NCBI GenBank assembly: GCA_001931535.1
Contig: CP016211.1
Span: 9,594,377-9,658,376 of the forward strand
Source: Minicystis rosea
Lineage (GTDB): Bacteria; Myxococcota_A; Polyangia; Polyangiales; Polyangiaceae
Direction: 5' to 3'
Length of the DNA stretch: 64,000 nucleotides
Shown: positions 28,481-38,141 of the stretch, in pieces
Position numbering within the stretch: the stretch's first letter is position 1
Layout of the letters: the number at the start of each line of letters is the position of its first letter
Position numbers and translations under genes: made by a program
The notes under the pieces: generated by a model
Databases searched by the model: none
Told to the model about the DNA's origin: nothing
Seen by the model: only the letters and a program-made list of their open reading frames with translations

Positions 28481-29437
28481 GCGCACGCGTCGGCGCCCGT
28501 CGGTAACCATCGCGCTCCCCGCTCGCGGCACGAGCACGAGCACGAGCACCCGACGCGCCTCGTGCACGCGGCGCATGGACGCCACACGCGAGCAGGCGCG
28601 CCACGCCACACCTTCGCTCGCCGCCTGCGCGTCCCGCATTTCGCGTCAGTGCATGGTGCACCCTCGCGCGTGCCCGCGTTTCGTGTCATTGCGCCGGTGC
28701 GCGGCGGTGGTCGCCATCGCATTCTGCGATTCCGCGCGCGCTTCGTTCGCTGGGCCTCACTCCCGCGCTTCATCCGGAGAGCGCCTGAGTCGCGACACCT
28801 CACTCCGTAGCTGGTTGTGCAGATCGCGGCGTGAGCGTGTTTGCCCCTGTGCCCAGTGGGGAAGGAGACGAGGTGTCCTGCACTGCTGCTCACAAGCACG
28901 CTCGAAAGCGGCGGAGTCCATGATGAGGCCTTGGCCAGCAGGGCTGATTCTTGGCCAGCAGGGGTGTTCCGTCTCTATCCGAACGCCCGAGGGCGGCCAT
29001 TTCGCGCGCATTTTTCGCGACAAAAAGCCCGGCTGATTCTTGACGGTCCAAGGGGCGCGCCGCTACTTCCCGCGCCATCGGACAGGCCCGCATCTCGCAT
29101 GGGGTCGCCCGGACATCCGAATGGACAACCCCGATCCTCAAAGGCAGGCCTGGGCCGCAGCGTCGTTTGCTGCGCGCGGCACATCGCGCCTCGGATCGAT
29201 TCGCGCGAAGTGGGGAGAAGCTTTTTTTCGGTCAATTAATGATTCTTGGCTCAATAACGTAGCTCACTTCGGCGATCGCGATTCGATCCCAATACGACGA
29301 CGCCATTACGCGCAGCGCCGTCGACTTCGCGCCGGCGGCGCGCAATGGGCTTCGCACGAGCGTGCCGATTCCGTGCTCTTTGCATCAGCCCGGTGGCGCG
29401 GGGATGTCATGCGTGACACGAGCGGGGCGGTCTCCTC
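28481..29437. other. Long non-coding stretch before the sugar operon
   Basis: About 950 bases without a gene I can support; all open frames are short, low-complexity or lack signals. It contains a GAGCAC microsatellite-like run near 28532-28550 and a partial direct repeat (TTGGCCAGCAGGG near 28932 and 28952, with GGCTGATTCTTG occurring twice nearby). A clearly AT-richer part at 29218-29270 includes TTAATGATTCTTGGCTC. The last is the likely promoter region of the following operon. Confidence 0.55.
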
Positions 29438-30583
29438 ATGAGCACGCCGCTCCCTAGTGAAGGCGCGCCGAGTGAGCCTCACGTCGGTCCGACACCTGCT
29501 CGGTCGCGGACACGTTGGGCTCAGATGGCCCGCTGGGGTTTCCTCGCCGTCGCCGCTCTCGCGCTCTGGAACACGCTCCGCCACGCAGAGCTGGGGCGCG
29601 CCGCGGATCTCGCGCTCGGCATCGGGCCCAAGGTCGCGCTGGTCGCGGTGCCCTTCTTCGTCGCGATGATGCTCCAGACCGCGGGCTACGCGCGCATCCT
29701 CACCGCGGTCAGCGGCGTGCGCCGCGGGTTCTGGGACTACGTACGACTCCTGACGGTGATGCTCTCGACCGAGGCCGTGCTCCTCGCTGTCCCAGCGGGC
29801 GCGGCCATCGCGGAGACAATCAACCCGTACCTCTTGAAACGGCGGCTCGGCGTCCCGATTTCTGAAGGATTGGCAGCTTCGGTGACGAAGAAGGCTGCCA
29901 TCGTTTTCACCAACGGCATTTACATCGGCATCGCCGTCCTCTTCGGCGCTGGGTACCTGCAGTCTGCCTCGCGTGCGCTCATCGGCGCGGGTGGGCTCTC
30001 GTGGCTCGTCGCCGCGAGCGGGCTCGCGATGCTCGTCGCGGCGCTCGTGATGTCGCGCGTGCTCTTCTCGGGCACGGTGGCCTCGCGCTCGCATGGGCTC
30101 CTGAGCCGCATCCCGAGCGCGCGGCTCCGCGCGTACCTGGATGCGCGCAAGTCCGGGTTCGTCGAGACCGATGCGCACTTCGCGGGCTTGATTCAGCGCG
30201 GCCGGCCCGCGCTCGCGACCTCGCTCGTCTTCATGCTCGGGTGTTGGCTCGCCGAGGGCGCCGAAGCCTTCGTCATCTTGAGGCTTCTCGGCGTCGACAT
30301 GCCTTTTGCAGAGGTGCTCGCGTTCGAGGTCGTCGTCTCGCTGCTCAGGTCCTTGGCCTTCATGGTGCCAGCGGGCCTCGGCGTGCAGGACGCGGGTTAC
30401 GTCGCGTTTCTCGGCGCGTTCGGTGTGCCCGACGCGGCCACGCTCGGCGTGGCGTTCGTGCTCGTCAAACGTGCGAGAGAGCTTCTCTTCGTGGCCGTCG
30501 GATTCTTGCTCTTCATCGTCCTCGGGGATGCGCCCACGAGCTCGGCACCGGCTCTCGCCGAGCCTTCGCTCGAGCGCATTTGA
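29438..30583 (+). CDS. Flippase-like (LPG synthase TM / UPF0104) integral membrane protein
   Basis: A 381-residue polytopic inner-membrane protein with about 7-8 hydrophobic segments after a polar 25-residue N-terminus. Conserved features of the lysylphosphatidylglycerol-synthase transmembrane family include ETINPYLLKRR, SVTKKAAIVF and the late PAGLGVQDAGYVAFL segment. This family is associated with lipid-linked substrate translocation, so a role in moving a glycan-lipid across the membrane fits its place as first gene of a sugar operon; that is inference. It starts at ATG 29438, and the next gene begins 57 bases after its stop. Confidence 0.85.
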   Translation: MSTPLPSEGAPSEPHVGPTPARSRTRWAQMARWGFLAVAALALWNTLRHAELGRAADLALGIGPKVALVAVPFFVAMMLQTAGYARILTAVSGVRRGFWDYVRLLTVMLSTEAVLLAVPAGAAIAETINPYLLKRRLGVPISEGLAASVTKKAAIVFTNGIYIGIAVLFGAGYLQSASRALIGAGGLSWLVAASGLAMLVAALVMSRVLFSGTVASRSHGLLSRIPSARLRAYLDARKSGFVETDAHFAGLIQRGRPALATSLVFMLGCWLAEGAEAFVILRLLGVDMPFAEVLAFEVVVSLLRSLAFMVPAGLGVQDAGYVAFLGAFGVPDAATLGVAFVLVKRARELLFVAVGFLLFIVLGDAPTSSAPALAEPSLERI

Positions 30584-30640
30584 CGAATCTTCACAGTCCG
30601 CTCACCGAGCCACACGCACAACTCCACTAGGAACGAGTCC

Positions 30641-31687
30641 ATGCCTCGAAAGAAGATCCTGTTCATCTGCGGATCCATCAACCAGACGACGCAGATGCAC
30701 CAGATCGCCCGCGAGCTGCCGGAGTACGAGCACTTCTACACGCCGTACTACGGGAACGCCGACTACCGCGCCGTGCGCCGGCTGGGGCTCCTCGAGTTCA
30801 CCATCGGTGGCCACAAGCTGCGCAAGCGCTGCCTCGATTATCTGGAGCAGCACCGTCTTCCCATCGATCTCGAGGGACAGCGCGGCGGCTACGACCTCGT
30901 CTTCCACTGCTCCGATCTGCTCTGGCCGCACAACATCGACGACTCCAAGGTCATCCTGGTTCAGGAGGGGATGACCGATCCCGAGAGCGTGCTCTTCCCC
31001 CTCGTGAAGCGGCTCGACTTCCTCCCCCGTTGGATGGCGGGCACCTCGGCCACGGGCCTCAGCCACAAGTACGCGAAGTTCTGCGTCGCGAGCCCGGGCT
31101 ACAAGGATCTGTTCGCGAGCCGCGGCGTCGATCCGAAGAAGATGATCGTCACCGGCATCCCCAACTTCGACAACTGCCGGCGCTACACGAAGAACGACTT
31201 CCCCCACAAGAACTTCGTCCTCTGCTGCACCTCCGACGTGCGCGAGGTCTACTGGTGGGAGAACCGCAAGGCGCTCATCCAGCAGGCGCGGGAGATCGCG
31301 GGCGATCGCCAGCTCATCTTCAAGCTGCACCCGAACGAGAAGCTGCCGCGCGCGATCGACGAGATCAAGCGCTGGGCGCCCGAGGCCCTCGTGTACCCGA
31401 CCGGCAACGCCGAGGAGATGGTGGCGAACTGTGACGAGCTGATCGTTCGCTACTCGACGCTCGCCTACGTCGGCCTCGCGCTCGGGAAGAAGGTGCACTC
31501 GCTCAACTTCGACGTCGAGGAGCTGCGCCGCCTGACGCCGCTCCAGAACGGCAACGCCGCGCGCCTCATCGCGCAGGTCGGGCGTGAGCTGCTGGGCGAC
31601 GGGGCCCGCGCGCGCGACGCGGAGATCTCGCACTTCCGCGCCACGCCGCGCCCGACGCCCCGCCCGGAGGCCGCGCTGGTCGCATGA
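30641..31687 (+). CDS. GT-B type glycosyl/glycerophospho-transferase-like protein
   Basis: A 348-residue cytosolic protein with a GT-B-like two-domain layout. The C-terminal half has KMIVTGIPNFDN, the FKLHPNEKLP block and the donor-site region RYSTLAYVGLALGKK. These resemble CDP-glycerol glycerophosphotransferases and UDP-GlcNAc 2-epimerase-fold enzymes. The N-terminus (KKILFICGSINQTTQMHQIA) is the first Rossmann strand and loop. It probably transfers the CMP-activated sugar made by the neighbours, or builds its carrier, but donor and acceptor are unknown. Its stop overlaps the ATG of the cytidylyltransferase gene (ATGA), indicating translational coupling. Confidence 0.8.
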   Translation: MPRKKILFICGSINQTTQMHQIARELPEYEHFYTPYYGNADYRAVRRLGLLEFTIGGHKLRKRCLDYLEQHRLPIDLEGQRGGYDLVFHCSDLLWPHNIDDSKVILVQEGMTDPESVLFPLVKRLDFLPRWMAGTSATGLSHKYAKFCVASPGYKDLFASRGVDPKKMIVTGIPNFDNCRRYTKNDFPHKNFVLCCTSDVREVYWWENRKALIQQAREIAGDRQLIFKLHPNEKLPRAIDEIKRWAPEALVYPTGNAEEMVANCDELIVRYSTLAYVGLALGKKVHSLNFDVEELRRLTPLQNGNAARLIAQVGRELLGDGARARDAEISHFRATPRPTPRPEAALVA

Positions 31688-32535
31688 GTGCGATCGATCA
31701 CCAGAGCTCGACCGTGAGCGCGGCCGATGCGCGCCGCACGCTGGTCGTGATCCAGGCGCGCACCGGATCGACGCGGCTGCCGGGCAAGGTGCGGCTGCCG
31801 CTCGCCGGCAAGACGCTGCTCGAGCGCATGGTCGAGCGTGTGCGCGCCGCGAAGACGCCCTTCGAGCTCGTGGTGGCGACGACGGTGGAGGCCTCGGACG
31901 ATCCGCTCGTCGCGCTCTGCGACGAGGCGAAGATCCCTTGTTTCCGCGGTCACCCGACGGATCTGCTCGAGCGGCATTACGGCGCGGCGCTCGCGGTCGG
32001 GCCGCAGATCGACACGGTGGTGAAGATCCCGTCGGACTGCCCGCTCATCGATCCGGCCGTCATCGATCGCGTGCTCGCAGCGCATTTCGCGTCAGGTGGG
32101 AATGACTTCACCTCGAACCTCCATCCGGCGACGTACCCCGACGGCAACGACGTCGAGGTGATGACGCTCGCGGCGCTCGCGATCGCGCATCGCGAAGCGG
32201 ATCGCACGCTGGAGCGGGAGCACACGACGCCGTTCCTCTGGGAGCGGCCGGATCGGTTCCGCGTCGGCAACGTGACGTGGGAGTCGGGGCTCGACTTCGC
32301 GATGAGCCACCGCTTCACCATCGACTATCCCGAGGACTACGACTTCATCAAGGCCGTGTACGACGCGCTGTGGAGGCCGGAGCGCCCGATCTTCGGGCTC
32401 GACGACATCCTCCGCCTGCTCGAGGCGCGGCCCGAGATCGCGGCGCTGAACGCCAAGTATGCCGGCGTGAACTGGTACCGGCATCACCTCGGCGAGCTGC
32501 GCACGATCACCGCGCGCGAGACGCGCGCGCTCTAG
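31684..32535 (+). CDS. SpsF-type cytidylyltransferase (CMP-sugar synthesis)
   Basis: A 283-residue nucleotidyltransferase of the SpsF/CMP-NeuA-like family. The signature VVIQARTGSTRLPGKV lies near residues 20-35, followed by ERMVERV, TDLLERHY, KIPSDCPLIDP (metal-binding aspartate) and HRFTIDYPEDY. The family activates 3-deoxy-ulosonic acids or related sugars as CMP derivatives. It overlaps the transferase gene upstream by 4 bases and precedes the split transketolase genes. With the NeuB-type synthase downstream it supports a CMP-ulosonate pathway. Confidence 0.87.
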   Translation: MSAIDHQSSTVSAADARRTLVVIQARTGSTRLPGKVRLPLAGKTLLERMVERVRAAKTPFELVVATTVEASDDPLVALCDEAKIPCFRGHPTDLLERHYGAALAVGPQIDTVVKIPSDCPLIDPAVIDRVLAAHFASGGNDFTSNLHPATYPDGNDVEVMTLAALAIAHREADRTLEREHTTPFLWERPDRFRVGNVTWESGLDFAMSHRFTIDYPEDYDFIKAVYDALWRPERPIFGLDDILRLLEARPEIAALNAKYAGVNWYRHHLGELRTITARETRAL

Positions 32536-32588
32536 GACGTTTGAGGAACGCGGCGGCGTGCGGCAGGCACGCGCCGAAGGGGAGCACC

Positions 32589-33452
32589 GTGAACGCCACG
32601 CAACGAGAATTGCAGAGCCAGGAGGCGCTCGCCCTCCGGGTCCGCGAGCACATCATCCGCATGTCCACCGATGGAGGCTGCTTCATCGGCGCCTCGCTAT
32701 CGTGCGCGGATCTCATCGTCCACCTCTACACGAAGGTGCTGAACATCAGCCCGAAGACGGTGAACGATCCCGATCGCGACTACTTCTTCCTCTCCAAGGG
32801 CCACGACGTCCCCGCGCTCTACGGCACGCTCGCCGAGCTCGGCTACATCGAGCGCGAGCGGCTCGGCAACCACCTCAAGACGCACGACAAGATCTACTGG
32901 CACCCGAACCGCGCCGTGCCGGGGATCGAGTTTCACTCGGGATCGCTCGGGCACCTGCTCTCGGTGGCCATCGGCGTGGCGCTCGACATCAAGATGCGCG
33001 GCGGGAAGAACCGCGTGTTCGTGGTGCTCGGCGACGGCGAGCTCGACGAAGGGTCGATCTGGGAAGGCTGCCTCGTGGCCGCCGCGCACAAGCTCGACAA
33101 CCTGATCGCGATCGTCGATCGCAACGAGTTCCAGGCCAACATCCGCACCGAGGAGCTGATCCCGCTCGAGCCGATCGACGCCAAATTCCGCGCCTTCGGG
33201 TGGATGGCGCAGACCGTCGACGGGCACAGCTTCCCCGCAATGGATCAAGCCTTCGGCAAGCTGCCGGTGGAGACGGGCAAGCCGACGGCGATCGTGGCGC
33301 GCACCGTGCGCGGCAAAGGGCTTCCGAGCATCGAGAAGCGGGCCGATCGGTGGTTCGTAAACTTCAACCGGGACGAGATCGCGATGCTCCTCAAGGAGCT
33401 GCACGGCGAGGCCAACGCGACGCTCACGTCCGAAACCTTGATGGTGCGATGA
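32589..33452 (+). CDS. Transketolase, N-terminal (TPP pyrophosphate-binding) subunit
   Basis: The 287-residue protein corresponds to the N-terminal third to half of transketolase, as in split two-gene enzymes. It contains the thiamine diphosphate motif GDGELDEGSIWEG with the downstream DNLIAIVDRNEFQ, and SKGHDVPALYG. The GTG at 32589 follows AGGGGAG. The stop overlaps the ATG of the C-terminal subunit. Transketolase moves two-carbon ketol units between sugars. Placed among ulosonate genes, it probably makes a specific carbon skeleton rather than serving the pentose phosphate pathway; that is inference. Confidence 0.92.
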   Translation: MNATQRELQSQEALALRVREHIIRMSTDGGCFIGASLSCADLIVHLYTKVLNISPKTVNDPDRDYFFLSKGHDVPALYGTLAELGYIERERLGNHLKTHDKIYWHPNRAVPGIEFHSGSLGHLLSVAIGVALDIKMRGGKNRVFVVLGDGELDEGSIWEGCLVAAAHKLDNLIAIVDRNEFQANIRTEELIPLEPIDAKFRAFGWMAQTVDGHSFPAMDQAFGKLPVETGKPTAIVARTVRGKGLPSIEKRADRWFVNFNRDEIAMLLKELHGEANATLTSETLMVR

Positions 33453-34360
33453 CCATGGCGCAGACGTACGAACAGCTCCTTCAAGAGCTCGCCGAGAACG
33501 ACCCGCGCATCGTCGTGATGACGGCCGAGAACCGCGCCGCCATCCGCAACCTGCCGCCGAAGCTCGGCAGCCGCTTCATCGACGTGGGCATCGCCGAGCA
33601 GACCATGATCGGCGCGGCCGCGGGCCTCGCGCTCCGCGGGCGCATCCCCATCACGCACGCGCTCGCCACGTTCCTCACGCTGCGCGCCTTCGAGTTCATC
33701 CGCACCGACGTGGGCATCGCCAACCTGCCCGTGAAGCTCGTGGGCGGCGTGCCCGGCTTCCTCTCGGATGGGAACGGGCCGACGCACCAAGCGATCGAGG
33801 ACGTGTCGCTGATGCGCGGCATCCCCAACATGGGCGTCTTCTGCCCGGCCGACGACGAGGAGCTCGTCGCCGGCATGCGCGCGGTCATCGAGAGCCCGCA
33901 GCCGTTCTACGTTCGGTACAACCCGCACAAACCGGCCGTCACGCACACCGAGCCGTTCGCGATCGGGAAGGCCGAGGTGCTCTCGCAGGGCAGCGACGTG
34001 GCCATTCTCACGTACGGCTTCTTGCTGCGTGAAGCCGTTCGCGCGCGCGAAATCCTCGAAGCAGCGGGGCGCTCGGTGCGGCTCGTGAACCTGCGCACCG
34101 TGAAGCCGATCGACGAGGCCGCCGTGCTCGATTCCGTGCGTGGATGCGCGCTCACGGTGACCCTCGAAGACCACTTTTTGACGGGCGGCCTCTACTCGAT
34201 CGTGGCAGAGCTGTTGCTCTCGCGCGGCGCCACCGGTCGTGTGCTGCCGATCGCGCTCCGCGATCGCTGGTTCTCCCCCGGCCTCCTCGCCGGCGTGCTC
34301 GAAGCGGAAGGTTTCACCGGCGAAAAGATCGCCGAGAAGATCACCGCCGAGCTGCGGTGA
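33449..34360 (+). CDS. Transketolase, C-terminal (pyrimidine-binding) subunit
   Basis: The 303-residue partner of the preceding gene, overlapping it by 4 bases (ATGA). The pyrimidine-binding domain has RFIDVGIAEQTMIGAAAGLA, which includes the catalytic glutamate that activates TPP, and TFLTLRAFEFI. A transketolase C-terminal domain follows, with RLVNLRTVKPID and LEDHFLTGGLYS. Equimolar expression through translational coupling would suit a heterotetramer. The two-subunit form is common for specialised transketolases in secondary and surface-sugar metabolism. Confidence 0.92.
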   Translation: MTMAQTYEQLLQELAENDPRIVVMTAENRAAIRNLPPKLGSRFIDVGIAEQTMIGAAAGLALRGRIPITHALATFLTLRAFEFIRTDVGIANLPVKLVGGVPGFLSDGNGPTHQAIEDVSLMRGIPNMGVFCPADDEELVAGMRAVIESPQPFYVRYNPHKPAVTHTEPFAIGKAEVLSQGSDVAILTYGFLLREAVRAREILEAAGRSVRLVNLRTVKPIDEAAVLDSVRGCALTVTLEDHFLTGGLYSIVAELLLSRGATGRVLPIALRDRWFSPGLLAGVLEAEGFTGEKIAEKITAELR

Positions 34361-34386
34361 CCTCTGCACTCAGAGAGGGATCTCAA

Positions 34387-35727
<1,341 letters not shown>

Positions 35728-35728
35728 G

Positions 35729-36544
35729 ATGCAGAGCCACACGGAGATGTTTTCCCTCGAGGGGCGGGTCGCGATCGTCACCGGCGCGCTCGGGCTCCTC
35801 GGCAAGAATCACTGTCGCGCGCTCGCCGGTGCGGGCGCGAGCGTGGTGGTGACCGACGTCGATGACGCGCGCTGCCAGGGCTTCGCCAAGGAGCTCGGGC
35901 CGAAGGCGATCGGCGTGGGCGCGGACATCACCCAGCGCGCGTCGATCGAGGCCTTGAAGAAGGCGGCGCTCGATCGCTACGGATCGATCGATGTCCTCGT
36001 GAACAACGCGGCCATCAACGACATGTTCGAGAACCCGCAGGCGGGGGCCGAGCTCTCGAAGTTCGAGAACTACCCGCTCGATCTGTGGAAGCGATCGCTC
36101 GACGTGAACGTGACCGGGACGTTCCTCTGCTGTCAGGTGCTCGGCACCGAGATGGCGAAGCGCGGGCGGGGCAGCATCATCAACATCGCCTCGACGTACG
36201 GGATCGTGGCGCCGGATCAGTCGATCTACCAGAAGCCGGACGGGTCGCAGGGCTTCTACAAGTCGGCGTCGTATCCGGCGACGAAGGGCGCGGTGCTCGC
36301 GCTGACGCGCTTCGTCGCCACCTATTGGGGAGAGAAGGGCGTGCGCTGCAACGCCGTCTCGCCCGGCGGCGTGGAGAACGGGCAGGACGCGTTCTTCATC
36401 GCCAACTACGCGAAGAAGACGCCGCTCGGGCGCATGTCGAAGGCGACGGAGCTCGGGGGCGCGATCGTGTTCTTGGCCAGCGACGCGTCGAGCTACGTGA
36501 CGGGATCGAACGTGGTCGTCGACGGCGGCTGGACGGCTTGGTGA
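35729..36544 (+). CDS. SDR family NAD(P)-dependent oxidoreductase
   Basis: A 271-residue classical short-chain dehydrogenase. The cofactor motif TGALGLLG (about 18-25) replaces the usual TGxxxGxG, NNAA follows near 92, the catalytic serine lies in NIASTYG near 155, and the Tyr/Lys pair is in SYPATK near 180-185. The C-terminal GSNVVVDGGWTAW is typical. It starts one base after the aminotransferase stop, so the two are tightly coupled. Related SDRs (PtmA-like) accompany NeuB and CMP-sugar genes in flagellin and O-antigen glycan clusters, where they oxidise or reduce sugar intermediates. Confidence 0.9.
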   Translation: MQSHTEMFSLEGRVAIVTGALGLLGKNHCRALAGAGASVVVTDVDDARCQGFAKELGPKAIGVGADITQRASIEALKKAALDRYGSIDVLVNNAAINDMFENPQAGAELSKFENYPLDLWKRSLDVNVTGTFLCCQVLGTEMAKRGRGSIINIASTYGIVAPDQSIYQKPDGSQGFYKSASYPATKGAVLALTRFVATYWGEKGVRCNAVSPGGVENGQDAFFIANYAKKTPLGRMSKATELGGAIVFLASDASSYVTGSNVVVDGGWTAW

Positions 36545-36550
36545 CGGATC

Positions 36551-37084
36551 GTGAACGCCGGCGCTCCTCTCTCGATCGACGAGCTCGTGCGGCGCGCGCG
36601 CCGGATCAAGCTCGTGGTCACCGACTGCGACGGCGTGCTCACCGACACGGGCGTCTACTACTCGGAGCGCGGTGAGGAGCTGAAGCGCTTCTCCATCCGC
36701 GACGGCATGGGCTTCGAGCGGCTCCGCGACGCGGGGATCTCGATCGCCATCATGACCGGGGAGATGTCGGGCAGCGTCGCGCGGCGGGCCGAGAAGCTCA
36801 AAGCGCGCGCGCTGCTCGGGGTGAAGGACAAGGCGACGTACCTCGAGACGGTGCTCGCCGAGATGCAGCTTTCGGCGGGGGAGACGGCGTACATCGGCGA
36901 CGACGTCAACGACCTCGCCGTGATGCGGGCGGTCGCGTCGCACGGCCTCGTGGCGACGCCGGCGGACGCGATGCCCGAAGTGAAGGCAGTGGCGCACTAC
37001 CTAGCGGCAGTGAACGGAGGGCACGGGGCCTTCCGCGATTTCGCCGAGTGGATCTTGCGTTTCCGGCGCGAAGACGGCGCGTGA
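36551..37084 (+). CDS. KdsC-type HAD phosphatase
   Basis: A 177-residue C0-type HAD phosphatase. It has the nucleophile motif DCDGVLTD (about 25-32), TGEMSGSVARRAEKL (motif II Thr), Lys in GVKDKATYL and IGDDVNDLAVM (motif IV). It matches KdsC and the phosphatase half of N-acylneuraminate pathways, which remove phosphate from a 3-deoxy-ulosonate 8- or 9-phosphate. Its presence next to a NeuB-type synthase implies a phosphorylated condensation product. GTG start at 36551. Confidence 0.9.
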   Translation: MNAGAPLSIDELVRRARRIKLVVTDCDGVLTDTGVYYSERGEELKRFSIRDGMGFERLRDAGISIAIMTGEMSGSVARRAEKLKARALLGVKDKATYLETVLAEMQLSAGETAYIGDDVNDLAVMRAVASHGLVATPADAMPEVKAVAHYLAAVNGGHGAFRDFAEWILRFRREDGA

Positions 37085-37104
37085 AGAAGATTTGGGAGGA
37101 TGAC

Positions 37105-38013
37105 ATGAAGCAGAAGGGCGCAGTGATCGAGGTCGGGAACAAGCTCGTCGGCGACGGGCGGCCCGTGTACGTGATCGCGGAGATCGGCATCAACCACAAC
37201 GGCTCGCTCGAGCTGGCGAAGAAGATGATCGACGGCGCCTGCCTCGCGGGCGCGGACGCCGTGAAGTTCCAGAAGCGCACGCCCGAGAAGTGCGTGCCCA
37301 AGGATCAGTGGAACATCGAGCGCGACACGCCCTGGGGTCGCATGACGTACATCGACTACCGCCACAAGGTGGAGCTCGGTCAGAAGGAGTACGCGGAGAT
37401 CGATCGGTACTGCCGTGAGAAGGGCATCCAGTGGTTCGTCTCCTGCTGGGACGAGGACTCGGTCACCTTCACCGAGCAGTTCAACCCGCCCTGCTACAAG
37501 GCGGCGTCGGCGTCGCTCACCGATCACGATCTGCTCCGCGCCATGAAGGCCACGGGCCGGCCGCTCATCATCTCCACCGGCATGTCGACGATGGAGGAGA
37601 TCGAGAGCGCGGTCGCGGCGATCGGCACGGACAACTTGCTCATCGCGCACTCGACGTCGATGTACCCGTGCCCGGTGGACTCGCTCAACCTGCGCATGAT
37701 CCACACGCTCAAGGACCGTTACCCGCACGTGCCCATCGGCTACTCGGGCCACGAGGTCGGCCTCGCGCCGACGTGGGCGGCCGTGTCGTTGGGCGCGACC
37801 TTCGTGGAGCGCCACATCACGCTCGACCGCGCCATGTGGGGCACGGATCAGGCGGCGAGCGTGGAGATCGGCGGGCTCATGAAGCTCGTCTCCAACATCC
37901 GCGACATCGAGAAGTCGATGGGTGACGGCGTGAAGAAGGTCCACGAGAACGAGCTCGCCCAGCGCAAGAAGCTGCGCCGGGTGAAGTCGGTGAACGGCGC
38001 GCACGCGAGCTGA
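37105..38013 (+). CDS. NeuB-type 3-deoxy-ulosonate synthase lacking the SAF domain
   Basis: Condenses phosphoenolpyruvate with an aldose or aldose phosphate to form a 3-deoxy-ulosonic acid. The 302-residue TIM barrel shows IAEIGINHNGSLELAKKMID, DAVKFQKRTPEK, YKAASASLTDHDLL, ISTGMSTMEEIE, GYSGHEVG and VERHITLDRAMWGTDQAAS. These include the metal His and the PEP-binding residues of sialic acid synthases. The protein ends about 20-30 residues after the barrel, so the C-terminal antifreeze-like (SAF) domain of NeuB, LegI and PseI, which lids the active site of the dimer, is absent. ATG 37105 follows GGGAGG; GTG 37081 is a weaker option. It is the last gene of the nine-gene operon. Confidence 0.9.
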   Translation: MKQKGAVIEVGNKLVGDGRPVYVIAEIGINHNGSLELAKKMIDGACLAGADAVKFQKRTPEKCVPKDQWNIERDTPWGRMTYIDYRHKVELGQKEYAEIDRYCREKGIQWFVSCWDEDSVTFTEQFNPPCYKAASASLTDHDLLRAMKATGRPLIISTGMSTMEEIESAVAAIGTDNLLIAHSTSMYPCPVDSLNLRMIHTLKDRYPHVPIGYSGHEVGLAPTWAAVSLGATFVERHITLDRAMWGTDQAASVEIGGLMKLVSNIRDIEKSMGDGVKKVHENELAQRKKLRRVKSVNGAHAS

Positions 38014-38040
38014 ACGAGGCAGAGCCGATCCAGCGCGGCC

Positions 38041-38100
38041 CGCCCGCGCTCGTGATCGCGCCCGCGAGCAAAGAAGCGGGCGTGATCACGGGCGCGGGCG
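38041..38100 (+). terminator. 25-bp stem hairpin at the end of the ulosonate operon
   Basis: Positions 38041-38065 pair with 38076-38100 over 25 bp, with one mismatch and one G-U-type pair, around the 10-base loop GAGCAAAGAA. It lies 27 bases past the NeuB-like stop codon. No T-run follows, so it may terminate, protect the 3' end or attenuate transcription into the sterol-desaturase gene. Confidence 0.7.
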
Positions 38101-38141
38101 TTCTGCCGTGAAGGATCGGCCTCGCCCATGACGAGGCCAAC

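Noticed and set aside
28060..28899. A 279-residue minus-strand frame across the repeats
   Set aside because: It is Arg/Ala/Gly-rich and its length arises from the repeats; there is no ribosome-binding site or recognisable domain.
28841..29239. A plus-strand frame of 132 codons before the sugar operon
   Set aside because: Composition is atypical for genes here and there is no ribosome-binding site.
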